From Phycisphaerales bacterium (GTDB taxonomy: Bacteria > Planctomycetota > Phycisphaerae > Phycisphaerales > UBA1924), in assembly GCA_020847535.1 (NCBI GenBank), contig JADLBU010000008.1:1-42614 (forward strand): a stretch of DNA of 42,614 nucleotides, written 5' to 3'. Shown piece by piece: positions 34,190-42,491 of the stretch. Position 1 is the first letter of the stretch. Each line of letters starts with the position of its first letter. Under the pieces are notes generated by a model, which saw only the letters and a list, made by a program, of their open reading frames with translations, was not told where the DNA came from and searched no databases. A program made the position numbers and the translations under genes.

Positions 34190-35152
34190 CTATCGATCCT
34201 CTCTGCCGGCTTGTCCATCCAGCATGTTCTGAACCTGATCCATGGTCGGGACACCCGTCGTAGCGCCTGCGGCCTGGACGCTGATCGCCGCCACGGCGTT
34301 GCCCAGGCGGGCCGACTCGACAAAGGACCGCCCCTCGTGCAACCCCGCAAGGAACCCGGCAGCCCAGCAGTCGCCAGCGCCCGTGGCATCAACAACTCGC
34401 GGAATCTGGAAGGCCGGGACGATCGTTTCCCGGCCGTGTTCATCCAGACAGAGCACACCGCGATCGCCCAGTTTGATGACCACGTTGCGGGCTCCCTGCC
34501 GCTGGAACGACCGTGCCGACTCCGATGCATCATCGATCCCGCTGATCGCCCGGGCCTCGGGCGCGGAGGGTACAAAGTAGTCAAGGTGCGCGAGCGCAGG
34601 AAGCACAGCTCGCCGCCATAACTCGATGGGCGCCGATTCCACGTAGACGGTGTCCATGACGGTGAGTGCTCCGGCGGACCTGGCCGCCTTGAGCAGGCCC
34701 GCGGCGGGCTCGCCATCGAGGGCATCCATCAGCATTGTCCCCGTGACAAACACCAGTTGCTTGGATGCGAGCTGCTGAGGCGAGATTTCCGAGGCCCGGA
34801 GCGCGGCGTTGGCGCCGGTGGTGTGCAGGAAGGATCGCTCCCCCCCGCGCGGGACGGCGACGAACGAGAACGATGTCGGGCGCTGCGGATCTCTGACGAT
34901 GCCGGATGTCGATGCACCTGCGCGGGCAAGCTCGGAGATGACAAAGTCGCCCAGCGGATCTTGTCCGACGCGGGCGACGATGTCGGAGGGGATGCCGAGT
35001 TTGGCGAGCGCGATGCCGCAGTTGATCGCACACCCACCCGTGGTGAACGTCAGCTCATCGAAGAACCGCAGACCGCCCGGGGCCGGAAAGGCATCGACGG
35101 GATGCGCGATGGCATCCACGACGGCGATACCTACCACCAGAATGCGTGCCAT
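34190..35152 (-). CDS. PfkB-family sugar kinase
   Basis: 320 residues from ATG 35152 (MARILVVGIAVVDAIAHPVD, with GGAGAG upstream); the longer frame overlaps the divergent lipid-kinase gene. Family marks: TTGGCAINCGIALAKLG near the N-terminus, GQDPLGDFV, and PRVVDATGAGDCWAAGFLAGL, where the Asp of GAGD is the catalytic base. It transfers phosphate from ATP to a sugar or nucleoside hydroxyl. First gene of the kinase-aldolase-oxidoreductase operon. IolC-like, ribokinase-like or tagatose/fructose kinase roles are all possible. Confidence 0.9.
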   Translation of the reverse strand: MARILVVGIAVVDAIAHPVDAFPAPGGLRFFDELTFTTGGCAINCGIALAKLGIPSDIVARVGQDPLGDFVISELARAGASTSGIVRDPQRPTSFSFVAVPRGGERSFLHTTGANAALRASEISPQQLASKQLVFVTGTMLMDALDGEPAAGLLKAARSAGALTVMDTVYVESAPIELWRRAVLPALAHLDYFVPSAPEARAISGIDDASESARSFQRQGARNVVIKLGDRGVLCLDEHGRETIVPAFQIPRVVDATGAGDCWAAGFLAGLHEGRSFVESARLGNAVAAISVQAAGATTGVPTMDQVQNMLDGQAGREDR

Positions 35153-35272
35153 CGATCTCTCCGGGGCTGGAACGCCGAGACCTGCGGCGTCGGCGGGGGA
35201 GTTTACGGGATTCGGGGGCCCACGTCGTGAGGTGAGACCCGCACGGTTCCCCGATCCGATATCCTCCGGCCC

Positions 35273-36166
35273 GTGAATATCGCCCTGCTTTTCAACCCCT
35301 CCAGCGGAACCGGCCGGCGTGCGGCGGCGATCGATCGGATCTCGGAGGTCCTCCGCCAGGATGGCCACCGGGTGCTGCCGATGCGGGTGGGCAGCCCGGA
35401 GATGGAGGAACAGGCCGCGCGACAAACTCTGTCGGCCTCACAGGCTCTGCTGATCGCCGGGGGAGATGGAACAATCAACCACGCCCTGCCGCTGGCGATC
35501 CTGACCGGAGTGCCGATCTACCACATCCCGCTGGGCACGGAGAATCTGTTCGCGCGGCACTTCGGGATGTCCGCCGATCCGGCGGGGATACGGGCCGCGC
35601 TGGCTCGGAATCAGGTCGAGCAGATCGACTCGGGGGAGTGCAACGGCCGGCCCTTTGTGGTCATGTGCAGCGCGGGGCCGGATGCGGATGTCGTGCATCG
35701 GGTTGCCGCAGCGCGTAGGGGTGGGATTTCTCACCGTTCGTACGCGATCCCGATCATCCAGGAGACGTTCGGAGGGATGGTCAGTCCGATCTCGCTGGAG
35801 GTCGATGGCAAGGTGCTGTTTGAGAACCGCCGCGGAATGGCCGTGATCGCCAACGGGGAGCACTACGCGTTCGGAATCAACCCGGCGAGCGGGGCCTCGA
35901 TGCATGATGGAGAGCTGGATGTCGTGTTTTTTCCCGCGCCGGTGAACTTCGTTGCCACCGGATGGATTGCCGCCTCGCGGCTGCGGCTGGCACACCTGCT
36001 CCCGGGGTGCGTCAGGTCCAAGGGCAGGCACATCGTGATCGTGGCGCCTGAGCCAGGCTTCCGGCTTCAGATGGATGGAGAGATGGTCACGGGCCCCAAC
36101 GAGGGCAGCCGGCACGACCAGCTTGAGATGAGGATCAACCCGCGTTCCGTGCGCGTGCTGATCTGA
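35273..36166 (+). CDS. Diacylglycerol kinase-like (DAGK catalytic domain) lipid kinase
   Basis: 297 residues from GTG. FNPSSGTGRR near the N-terminus and IAGGDGTINHAL (about 62-72) are the nucleotide-binding motifs of the DAGK/YegS/sphingosine-kinase fold, and IPLGTENLFARHFG corresponds to the PLGTxNDFAR block, with E in place of the usual N/D. The later part, YAFGINPASGASMHDGELDVVFF, contains the conserved DGxLDV-type element, and FRLQMDGEMV the second-domain DGE motif. It would phosphorylate diacylglycerol or a related lipid at the membrane. It is divergent from the PfkB operon with a 120-bp gap and lies upstream of aspS; no functional link is evident. Confidence 0.88.
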   Translation: MNIALLFNPSSGTGRRAAAIDRISEVLRQDGHRVLPMRVGSPEMEEQAARQTLSASQALLIAGGDGTINHALPLAILTGVPIYHIPLGTENLFARHFGMSADPAGIRAALARNQVEQIDSGECNGRPFVVMCSAGPDADVVHRVAAARRGGISHRSYAIPIIQETFGGMVSPISLEVDGKVLFENRRGMAVIANGEHYAFGINPASGASMHDGELDVVFFPAPVNFVATGWIAASRLRLAHLLPGCVRSKGRHIVIVAPEPGFRLQMDGEMVTGPNEGSRHDQLEMRINPRSVRVLI

Positions 36167-36264
36167 TCCCTCATCGCCGGAGCCGGCTTTCCTCATGCCC
36201 GATGCATGTTGCCCGGTGCCTCTCCCTATACTCCGCGTCCCTACGTCAGGAACAGGAACCGAAC

Positions 36265-38115
36265 ATGCTCATTCGCACGCACAATTGCGGCCAACTCCGT
36301 GATTCCGATGTCGGCGCCACCGTACGCCTCAACGGCTGGGTCAACTCGTATCGCGGGCACGGCACGGGGCTGGTCTTCATCGACCTTCGTGACCGCTACG
36401 GCCTCACGCAGCTTGTCTTTGATGGTGAAGACCTTCCCAAAGATGTGCTGGATGCGGCCGATCACCTCCGCAACGAGGATGTGCTGGCGATCGAGGGAAC
36501 GGTGCGGCTTCGCACGGGCGGTGAGAATCCCAAGCTGATCACCGGCAAGATCGAGATCGAGGTCTCGAAGCTGGAGGTTCTGAACAAGACCGCCAATCCG
36601 CCGTTCCTGCCCGATGACATTGCCAAGCTCCCCAACGAGGAGCTGCGGCTGACGTACCGGTACATCGATCTGCGTCGGCCGAAGATGCAGCAGATCATGC
36701 AGACGCGGCACAAGCTCTCGAAGGTGACGCGCGATTACTTTCACGAGAACGGCTTCCTGGAGGTCGACACGCCGATCCTGTACAAGTCGACGCCCGAGGG
36801 CGCCCGTGAATTTTTGGTCCCCAGCCGCAACGTCGCCGGCGGGTGGTACGCCCTGCCGCAGAGCCCGCAGCTCTTCAAGCAGATCCTGATGGTCGCCGGG
36901 TGCGATCGGTACATCCAGCTCTGCCGCTGCTTCCGGGATGAGGATCCGCGTGCGGACCGTCAGGCCGAGTTCACGCAGGTTGATCTGGAGATGTCCTTCG
37001 TGCGGCGCGAGCACGTGATGGACATGATGGAGGGGTATGTCCGCCGGCTGTGGAAGGAGATGCTCAACGTCGATGTCCCGCCGGTGCAGCGGATGACCTA
37101 CCGGGAGGCGATGGAGCGGTTCGGGATCGACCGTCCCGACACCAGATACGGGCTGGAGATCACGGACATCTCCGAGCTTGCGGGCCGCAGCGATGTCGGC
37201 TTCTTCAAGGAAGCGCTCGCCAAGGGCACAGATCGGCCGAAGTTCAACAGCAGGCGCGGGGTCGTCAAGGCGATCCGGGTGCCGGGCGGGAGCGAGAAGC
37301 TCAGCCGCAAGATCACCGATGGGTACAACGAGTTCGTGCGATCCTTCGGCGCCGGTGGGTGCGCGGTGGTGAAGATGACCGCCGCGGGCCAGCTCGAGAC
37401 CGGGATCGCCAAGCTGCTCGAGTCGGTCAAGGACGAGTTGATCAAGACGCTGGGGCTGCAGGCCGGCGACACGGTGCTGTTCGTCGCCGATGTGTATTCG
37501 ACGGCGACCAAGTCGCTGGGAGAGCTGCGTCAGAAGGTGGCGCGGGACATGGGTGTGGTGCCCAAGCCGGGCATCGAGGGCGGCCCGTGGAACTTCCTGA
37601 TCGTGATCGACTTCCCGATGTTCGAGAGGGACAAGGAATCGGGGAGGTGGATGGCGATGCATCACCCGTTCACCGCGCCGCGCGACGACCAGGCGCAGGC
37701 GTTCGTGGATGCAGATGTCAACGACGAGGTGACGATCGAATCGATCGTGTCGGCGGGGTACGACATCGTGCTCAACGGCCAGGAGATCGCCGGCGGCTCG
37801 ATCCGCATCCACGACGGCAAGGCCCAGTCCAAGGTCTTCCAGCTCCTGGGGCTGACGCCCGAGCAGGCCAAGGAGAAGTTCAGCTTCCTCCTCGAGGCAT
37901 TGTCGTACGGAGCGCCGCCGCACGGCGGGATCGCCTTCGGACTTGACCGCCTGGTGATGAACTTCATAGGGACGGACAACATCCGCGATGTGATCGCCTT
38001 CCCCAAGACGCAGATCGGAGCCGACCTGATGACGCGGGCGCCGAGCATGGTGTCCGATGAGCAGCTCAAGGAGCTGTACGTCAAGTCGACTTTCACGCCG
38101 CCGGCGAAGGCCTGA
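36265..38115 (+). CDS. aspS: Aspartyl-tRNA synthetase (bacterial type)
   Basis: 616 residues from ATG 36265 (MLIRTHNCGQL), with AGGAA upstream; the ATG at 36202 is in the intergenic region. It charges tRNA-Asp. Residues 1-110 form the anticodon-binding OB fold (VRLNGWVNSYRGHGTGLVFIDLRDRYGLTQLV). Class II motif 2 is CRCFRDEDPRADRQAEFTQVD at about 222-242, and motif 3 is GIAFGLDRLVM at about 552-562. The about 120-residue GAD insertion typical of bacterial AspRS lies between. Whether it is discriminating or also charges tRNA-Asn cannot be told here; no gatCAB genes are in the window. Confidence 0.96.
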   Translation: MLIRTHNCGQLRDSDVGATVRLNGWVNSYRGHGTGLVFIDLRDRYGLTQLVFDGEDLPKDVLDAADHLRNEDVLAIEGTVRLRTGGENPKLITGKIEIEVSKLEVLNKTANPPFLPDDIAKLPNEELRLTYRYIDLRRPKMQQIMQTRHKLSKVTRDYFHENGFLEVDTPILYKSTPEGAREFLVPSRNVAGGWYALPQSPQLFKQILMVAGCDRYIQLCRCFRDEDPRADRQAEFTQVDLEMSFVRREHVMDMMEGYVRRLWKEMLNVDVPPVQRMTYREAMERFGIDRPDTRYGLEITDISELAGRSDVGFFKEALAKGTDRPKFNSRRGVVKAIRVPGGSEKLSRKITDGYNEFVRSFGAGGCAVVKMTAAGQLETGIAKLLESVKDELIKTLGLQAGDTVLFVADVYSTATKSLGELRQKVARDMGVVPKPGIEGGPWNFLIVIDFPMFERDKESGRWMAMHHPFTAPRDDQAQAFVDADVNDEVTIESIVSAGYDIVLNGQEIAGGSIRIHDGKAQSKVFQLLGLTPEQAKEKFSFLLEALSYGAPPHGGIAFGLDRLVMNFIGTDNIRDVIAFPKTQIGADLMTRAPSMVSDEQLKELYVKSTFTPPAKA

Positions 38116-38139
38116 ACCGCGCCGCCGGGGTCGGACGGT

Positions 38140-38155
38140 CACGGGATTTCCCGTG
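38140..38155. terminator. Hairpin after aspS, without T-run
   Basis: CACGGGA-TT-TCCCGTG is a perfect 7-bp inverted repeat starting 25 bp after the aspS stop. No T-run follows, so it may be a 3' end stabiliser and not an intrinsic terminator. Confidence 0.4.
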
Positions 38156-38285
38156 CGCCGGCGTGAGCGTAGCGCGGGAACACCCGTTCCAATGGCAGCG
38201 GCCGCCGCGCGTGTTTTCCCGGAATTGATGCGCGCACGAGTCCCGTGCCCAGCGCTGCGGCCGCGGCAACAGAAGAGGATGCGAC

Positions 38286-39128
38286 ATGAAACACTCGGGA
38301 TATCACCGCGCTCTGATCGCCGGACTCCTCGTGCTCACCGGCCTGGGGTGGCCTGCCGGGGCGGACCTGGTCCGTGTGGACCTTCCCAAGCTGGATGGAG
38401 ACGGGTTCGGGGAGTTCAATGTCATCGGGGACACCAAGGACGACACGCTCCTGTGGCGGAGCGATAAGCTCAAGGACACCGCCAAGCTCTTCCGCATCTG
38501 GTCGTTGGAGAGCGATGCGTACTACGCGCTGACGTACGGAGACACCGACAAGGATCCGGGGCGGGTGGTCGCGTTCTGTGGGTTCCAGTCCGGGCAGAAT
38601 CGGCTGCGCATTGACACGGCCGCGATCCGGTCGGAGTGGTACAACATCGAGGCTCCCTACGACGAGGAAGAGAAGGGCAAGGAGAAATGGCGCGTCAACT
38701 TCAAGCCTATCCAGGGCGAGTTCGACAAGCTCTTCGAGCTCTTCCGGTTCGACTTTGTCGCCAAGGATGACAAGGTGAAGATGTCGCACCAGCGCTTCAA
38801 CGCGGATGTCACCGCAATCGACGGCAAGTACAAGAAGGAGTGGGACGGCGGCAGCCTGGTGATCGGGGCAAACGTGACCAAGGACATCAAGGCGTCGGAC
38901 CTGTTCAAGACGTTCGAGAGCGACACCCACAAGTGGAACCCCAAGCCTTACAAGGACATTCTCGACGGCAAGGAGAAGCTGACCGGCGTGGATCCGGACG
39001 ATGACGGGGCGTGGGTTGATGCCATCGCGGCGATGCAGGATCCTGACGGCTTCGTTCCGGCTCCCGGGAGCCTGTCCCTGGCGCTTGCGGGGATCCCGCT
39101 GGCTGCGCGGTGCCGTCGCCGCGGATGA
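38286..39128 (+). CDS. Secreted protein with PEP-CTERM-like sorting tail
   Basis: 280 residues; AGAGGA stands upstream of the ATG. A signal peptide (ALIAGLLVLTGLGWPAGA) opens the protein. The middle is rich in Asp, Lys, Trp and Tyr with no recognised domain (LWRSDKLKDTAKLFRIWSLE, FDKLFELFRFDFVAKDDKVKMS). The end, FVPAPGSLSLALAGIPLAARCRRRG, has the layout of a PEP-CTERM signal: a Pro-containing motif, a short hydrophobic helix and a basic tail. Here the motif reads PAP in place of PEP. Such tails are cut by exosortase. Alone on its strand; function unknown. Confidence 0.75.
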   Translation: MKHSGYHRALIAGLLVLTGLGWPAGADLVRVDLPKLDGDGFGEFNVIGDTKDDTLLWRSDKLKDTAKLFRIWSLESDAYYALTYGDTDKDPGRVVAFCGFQSGQNRLRIDTAAIRSEWYNIEAPYDEEEKGKEKWRVNFKPIQGEFDKLFELFRFDFVAKDDKVKMSHQRFNADVTAIDGKYKKEWDGGSLVIGANVTKDIKASDLFKTFESDTHKWNPKPYKDILDGKEKLTGVDPDDDGAWVDAIAAMQDPDGFVPAPGSLSLALAGIPLAARCRRRG

Positions 39129-39510
39129 TCCGCGGAACAACGCATTTTCGAGAACATCGCCGATCGCGCGTGATGATTCCCGGCGAGGTTCGTTCATGCA
39201 TCGGGCTGGCCGTTGAAAACTGGTCGCGGCCGGCCCGAGACGACGATCGAGCTGGCAGGCGCCCAGCGCCGGCCCGGATATCCGAGTTCCCCTGTCGCAA
39301 CGGGCTCAGCACTCTCCACGGTGGAACAGTGCCGGGCCCGTTTGCTTTGGGGCCTGGCGACATCAAAGAGAGTCGGTGTGACACCGTCGTTCGGCGTTGA
39401 TCGCGTCCGGCGCTGCCGATTCTGCGGCGGGGTCGGAGGGTGAGATGGGCGGCGAGGAGGAGTGCGCCCGCGAGGACCGTGAACGCAACGCAGGGTCGAC
39501 GAAGCAGCAT
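38905..39510 (-). CDS. Doubtful small ORF with strong RBS and a hydrophobic N-terminus
   Basis: In the 510-bp gap between two convergent genes, an ATG at 39510 follows GGAGG by five bases and opens MLLRRPCVAFTVLAGALLLA, a plausible signal or membrane helix. The remaining frame is Arg/Pro/Ser-rich, has no recognised domain, and overlaps the PEP-CTERM-like gene antisense by 224 bp, so only the first part is credible. It could be a real small membrane protein, a truncated gene or chance. The structured segment at 39568-39614 lies upstream on the same strand. I see nothing else in the gap. Confidence 0.22.
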   Translation of the reverse strand: MLLRRPCVAFTVLAGALLLAAHLTLRPRRRIGSAGRDQRRTTVSHRLSLMSPGPKANGPGTVPPWRVLSPLRQGNSDIRAGAGRLPARSSSRAGRDQFSTASPMHERTSPGIITRDRRCSRKCVVPRIIRGDGTAQPAGSPQAPGTGSREPERSRQDPASPRWHQPTPRHRPDPRRSASPCRRECPCKAWGSTCGCRSRTS

Positions 39511-39567
39511 TGAAACCTCCGCGCAATACACCACGTTGACTATGAAACACGATGCGCGCGGATGCAA

Positions 39568-39614
39568 GCCGGCGGAAAGGAATCAGCCTCAGGGTTCGCC
39601 GGCATTCCCCGAGG
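39568..39614 (-). other. Structured RNA candidate with pseudoknot potential
   Basis: On the minus strand CCTCGGGG (39614-39607) pairs with CCCTGAGG (39594-39587), 8 bp with one G-U. The 12-nt loop contains GCCGGCG (39603-39597), which is perfectly complementary to CGCCGGC at 39574-39568 just downstream, a geometry that allows a pseudoknot or two alternative folds. It begins 25 nt after the dehydrogenase stop and about 60 nt before the GGAGG of the doubtful small ORF. No known RNA class is recognised. Confidence 0.4.
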
Positions 39615-39638
39615 CCTGGCGATCCAGGTGTGAGGGTT

Positions 39639-42305
39639 TCAGCAGCCCAGTTCGAAGGCATGCACAAACGTGTCGAAGTCGTCGGTATCCACGAAGCCCG
39701 AGCCGTCGGCATCCGCGGACGATTCCCCGGCCTCGAAGGCATACACGAAGTACGAGAAGTCGTCGAGGTCCACAAAGCCCGAGCAGTCAAAGTCGGCGAG
39801 GCAGACCTGGAGCCGGCCGTGCCCGGTGGGGGCGGTGCCGCACGCGTTGGAGACCAGGCAGCGGTAGCGGATGCCATCGGCGACCGTGAATGCGGGGTTG
39901 GGGACGATGGCGAGCAGCTGGTTGGCCGTTCCGACCAGGAGAGCGCCACCGCCCCATTCCGAGGTTGGACCATCTTCCAGAGGAACGAAAAGCCCGGAGT
40001 CTGGGGATGTTTCGCGCTGCCACTGGTAGTTGAAGGGGCCCACCCCCTGGGGCTCAGCGCCGAAGTAGACACCCGAGCGTGGGCAGGAGATCACGAAGGG
40101 CAGTTCGTTGGCGCCGGCGAAGCAGTGCCGCGGGAAGAGGCTGACAGCGCTGTAGGCCTCAAGGCCCTGTGGATCGGTGACCGTGAGCTGGATCTCGTAG
40201 TAGGCGATGTCGCCGGGTCCGCCGTGCGGCTCCACCCAGAGGTCCGGTTCGCACTCGTGGATCGGGGACTGGGGGTGCGTATGGGCGTTGTGGTGCAGGA
40301 TCGCCTGCCACTTGCATGACAGGCTGCCGAGACTCTCATCGTCCTCGAGCGCTGCGCGCAGCGGCACCCACTCGCCATCGTCCATCAGCATCCCCTGCCC
40401 ATCGCCGGGGCTGGTGATCCGGGCCCGAGGCGGCGTGTTGTTGGGCGTCACGAACAACTTGCGCGTGGTGCTGATGTTGAGAACATCGGTGACCGTCAGG
40501 GTGATATCGAACCGGCTGGGATTGGCATCGGGTGCTGTGAACGTGTGGGTGGGGAAGGCGGCCGTGCTGACCGGAGAGCCATCACCGAAATCCCAGGCAA
40601 ACGTGAGTGGCCCGCTCTCGGGGTCGTAGGTGCCTTCGGTCGAGAACTGGACGGTCAGGGGGGACGCACCGTACTGCGTGGACACGGCGGCCTCGACGTG
40701 CGGGGGCTGGTTCCCCGAGGCGGAGATGCGGTGCAGGGTCGAGGCCCCGGTGTAACCGTAGCTGATGTACCACAGGCTCTCGTCGAACGGGTTGTACGCG
40801 ATGCAGACGATCTGGCCGCAGTCCTCGGCGAACTGGCGGACCCGGTGGAGTTGATGGCCCTCATGGAACTCGAGGCTGCGGATCCAGCCCTCCACGAAAT
40901 CGCCGCAGAAGTAGGTGTTCTCGTATTCCGCACCGAATGCCGTGCCTGGGTACCAGACGCCATCCATGACGGCATCACCCCAGAACGAAGTGCCGATCAC
41001 GGGAGATGCCGGATCGTCGATGTTGATCGAGGCGGCATCGGACCCGCTAAAGATCGGAACCTTGGCCTTGAAGCCGTGGCCCCAGGTGAGGATGGGGCGG
41101 GAGTGCATGAAGGTTGGGATGGTGGAGGGGACCTGCTGGCCGGGATCGCATGGATTCGGCCACGATGGGTCGGCGAGCGTTTCTTCGACGAGCAGGTTGC
41201 TGAAAAGGAAATGGGGGGTGGTGCAGCCCGGGGATCCAAAGAGCGGGTTCGCGGCATCCTGGTTGGGAGGGCAGAGAGTGGGATACTCGGGCGCGGGGAA
41301 GAACCCCTCGAAGAGAGGCCAGCCGAAGTTCTGGCCCGGCTCGGTCACGATGTTGATCTCTTCGTGGCTGTACCAGGCGACATCACCGACATACAGCGCG
41401 CCGACGGGGTTGGATGCCGTTGCGGTGTCGGGACGCACGCTCCAGCGATAAGGATTGCGGAAGCCCATCGCCCAGACCCGGGACTTGGCGGCTCGCGGCG
41501 CGAGCGGGTCAAAGAAGGGGTTCCCGGGGAGTCCATCGCCCGTCTGGGGATCGATGCGGATGATCTTGCCGCCGAGGCAGTCGACGAGCTGCGAACGGAA
41601 CGCGCCGACATCTTCCTTGGGCGTGATGACGCCATCCGCAAGACCCGTGTTGCTGGATCCCTGGCGTGGGCCGCCGTTGTCGGCCTCGGACCAGCTCGCG
41701 CCATCCCCGCAGCCGGCGAGCAGTGAGCCATCAGCGCCGAAGAGGATGGTGCCGATGCTGTGCGAATCGAAGAGATGAGGGAAGCCGGTCGAGATGGATT
41801 CCCCGAGGAGGATCTTGCGGCTGCCGGGAACTGTGGAATGGAGGTTGTTCGCGTGGTTGAGGGTGTAGCGGGTGATGCGGCCGATGGAATCCCGCTGATA
41901 GTTGCTCGTGAATCGGTCGTAGTCGGGCTGTCCGAACTTGGTGAGGTAGTAGTAATCGACGGCGTACAGGAGGTAGATGTGGCCGTTGTTCATGAAGTCC
42001 GGATCGAGCGCGAGCCCGAGTAGGCCGTGGTCCCCGTAGTTGCGGACTTCCTCGGTGATGTCGAGGATGGGGTTGGCGTAGGGCTGGTTGTTCTCGAGGA
42101 TGTAGATCTTGCCGGCCTTCTCCCAGACGATGCCGCGGCCATCGGGCAGGAAGACGATACCGGTCGCCTGGTTCCAGTTGTTGACGATGACCTCATCGAC
42201 GACGCCCGGAGGAAGCGCCCGTGCAGGGCCGGCGGACAGGAAGATCCCCGAGACAGCCGCGATCGCGGCGAGGGTTGTCTGGTAGAACGCGGCACGGAAG
42301 GCCAT
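39639..42305 (-). CDS. Secreted glucose/sorbosone dehydrogenase-like protein with PKD and dockerin-like regions
   Basis: 888 residues from ATG 42305; the upstream frame is low-complexity Gly. Signal peptide about 1-30 (TTLAAIAAVSGIFLSAGPARA). Residues about 40-500 resemble the PQQ-dependent GSDH propeller: ATGIVFLPDGRGIVWEKAGKIYIL, DHGLLGLALDPDF, GRITRYTL, NPYRWSVRPDTATASNPVGALYVGDV, NFGWPLFEG. A PKD domain follows at about 530-625 (FDITLTVTDV, WDFGDGSPVST), then an Ig-like stretch (YQWQRE). The C-terminus has two EF-hand-like units, DFDCSGFVDLDDFSYFVYAFE and DADGSGFVDTDDFDTFVHAFELGC, a type of ending I associate with Phycisphaerae secreted proteins. It probably oxidises or binds a sugar outside the cell. 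The PQQ ligands were not mapped residue by residue. Confidence 0.85.
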   Translation of the reverse strand: MAFRAAFYQTTLAAIAAVSGIFLSAGPARALPPGVVDEVIVNNWNQATGIVFLPDGRGIVWEKAGKIYILENNQPYANPILDITEEVRNYGDHGLLGLALDPDFMNNGHIYLLYAVDYYYLTKFGQPDYDRFTSNYQRDSIGRITRYTLNHANNLHSTVPGSRKILLGESISTGFPHLFDSHSIGTILFGADGSLLAGCGDGASWSEADNGGPRQGSSNTGLADGVITPKEDVGAFRSQLVDCLGGKIIRIDPQTGDGLPGNPFFDPLAPRAAKSRVWAMGFRNPYRWSVRPDTATASNPVGALYVGDVAWYSHEEINIVTEPGQNFGWPLFEGFFPAPEYPTLCPPNQDAANPLFGSPGCTTPHFLFSNLLVEETLADPSWPNPCDPGQQVPSTIPTFMHSRPILTWGHGFKAKVPIFSGSDAASINIDDPASPVIGTSFWGDAVMDGVWYPGTAFGAEYENTYFCGDFVEGWIRSLEFHEGHQLHRVRQFAEDCGQIVCIAYNPFDESLWYISYGYTGASTLHRISASGNQPPHVEAAVSTQYGASPLTVQFSTEGTYDPESGPLTFAWDFGDGSPVSTAAFPTHTFTAPDANPSRFDITLTVTDVLNISTTRKLFVTPNNTPPRARITSPGDGQGMLMDDGEWVPLRAALEDDESLGSLSCKWQAILHHNAHTHPQSPIHECEPDLWVEPHGGPGDIAYYEIQLTVTDPQGLEAYSAVSLFPRHCFAGANELPFVISCPRSGVYFGAEPQGVGPFNYQWQRETSPDSGLFVPLEDGPTSEWGGGALLVGTANQLLAIVPNPAFTVADGIRYRCLVSNACGTAPTGHGRLQVCLADFDCSGFVDLDDFSYFVYAFEAGESSADADGSGFVDTDDFDTFVHAFELGC

Positions 42306-42491
42306 CAGGATCGACTCCGGAAATAGCCCCCTACCGCCGACACCCCCACCCCCCCACCCCCCACCCCGCCGGTCGGACACGCTTGTATCGGAAAACGGAG
42401 AGCCAAACTCCCGCCCAGGGCGGCAATCGTAGCCGTCGGAGCCGGTCTCCTTGATCTCAAGTATGGCGCAAGAGTCGGCAAACGCAAGCAT

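Noticed and set aside
33044..34621. 525-residue plus-strand frame across the sugar operon
   Set aside because: Shadow of the oxidoreductase, aldolase and kinase genes; no recognisable domain.
36241..38142. 633-residue open frame antisense to aspS
   Set aside because: Mirror of a high-GC gene; composition is Arg/Leu/His/Asp-rich with no domain, and aspS on the other strand has full family motifs.
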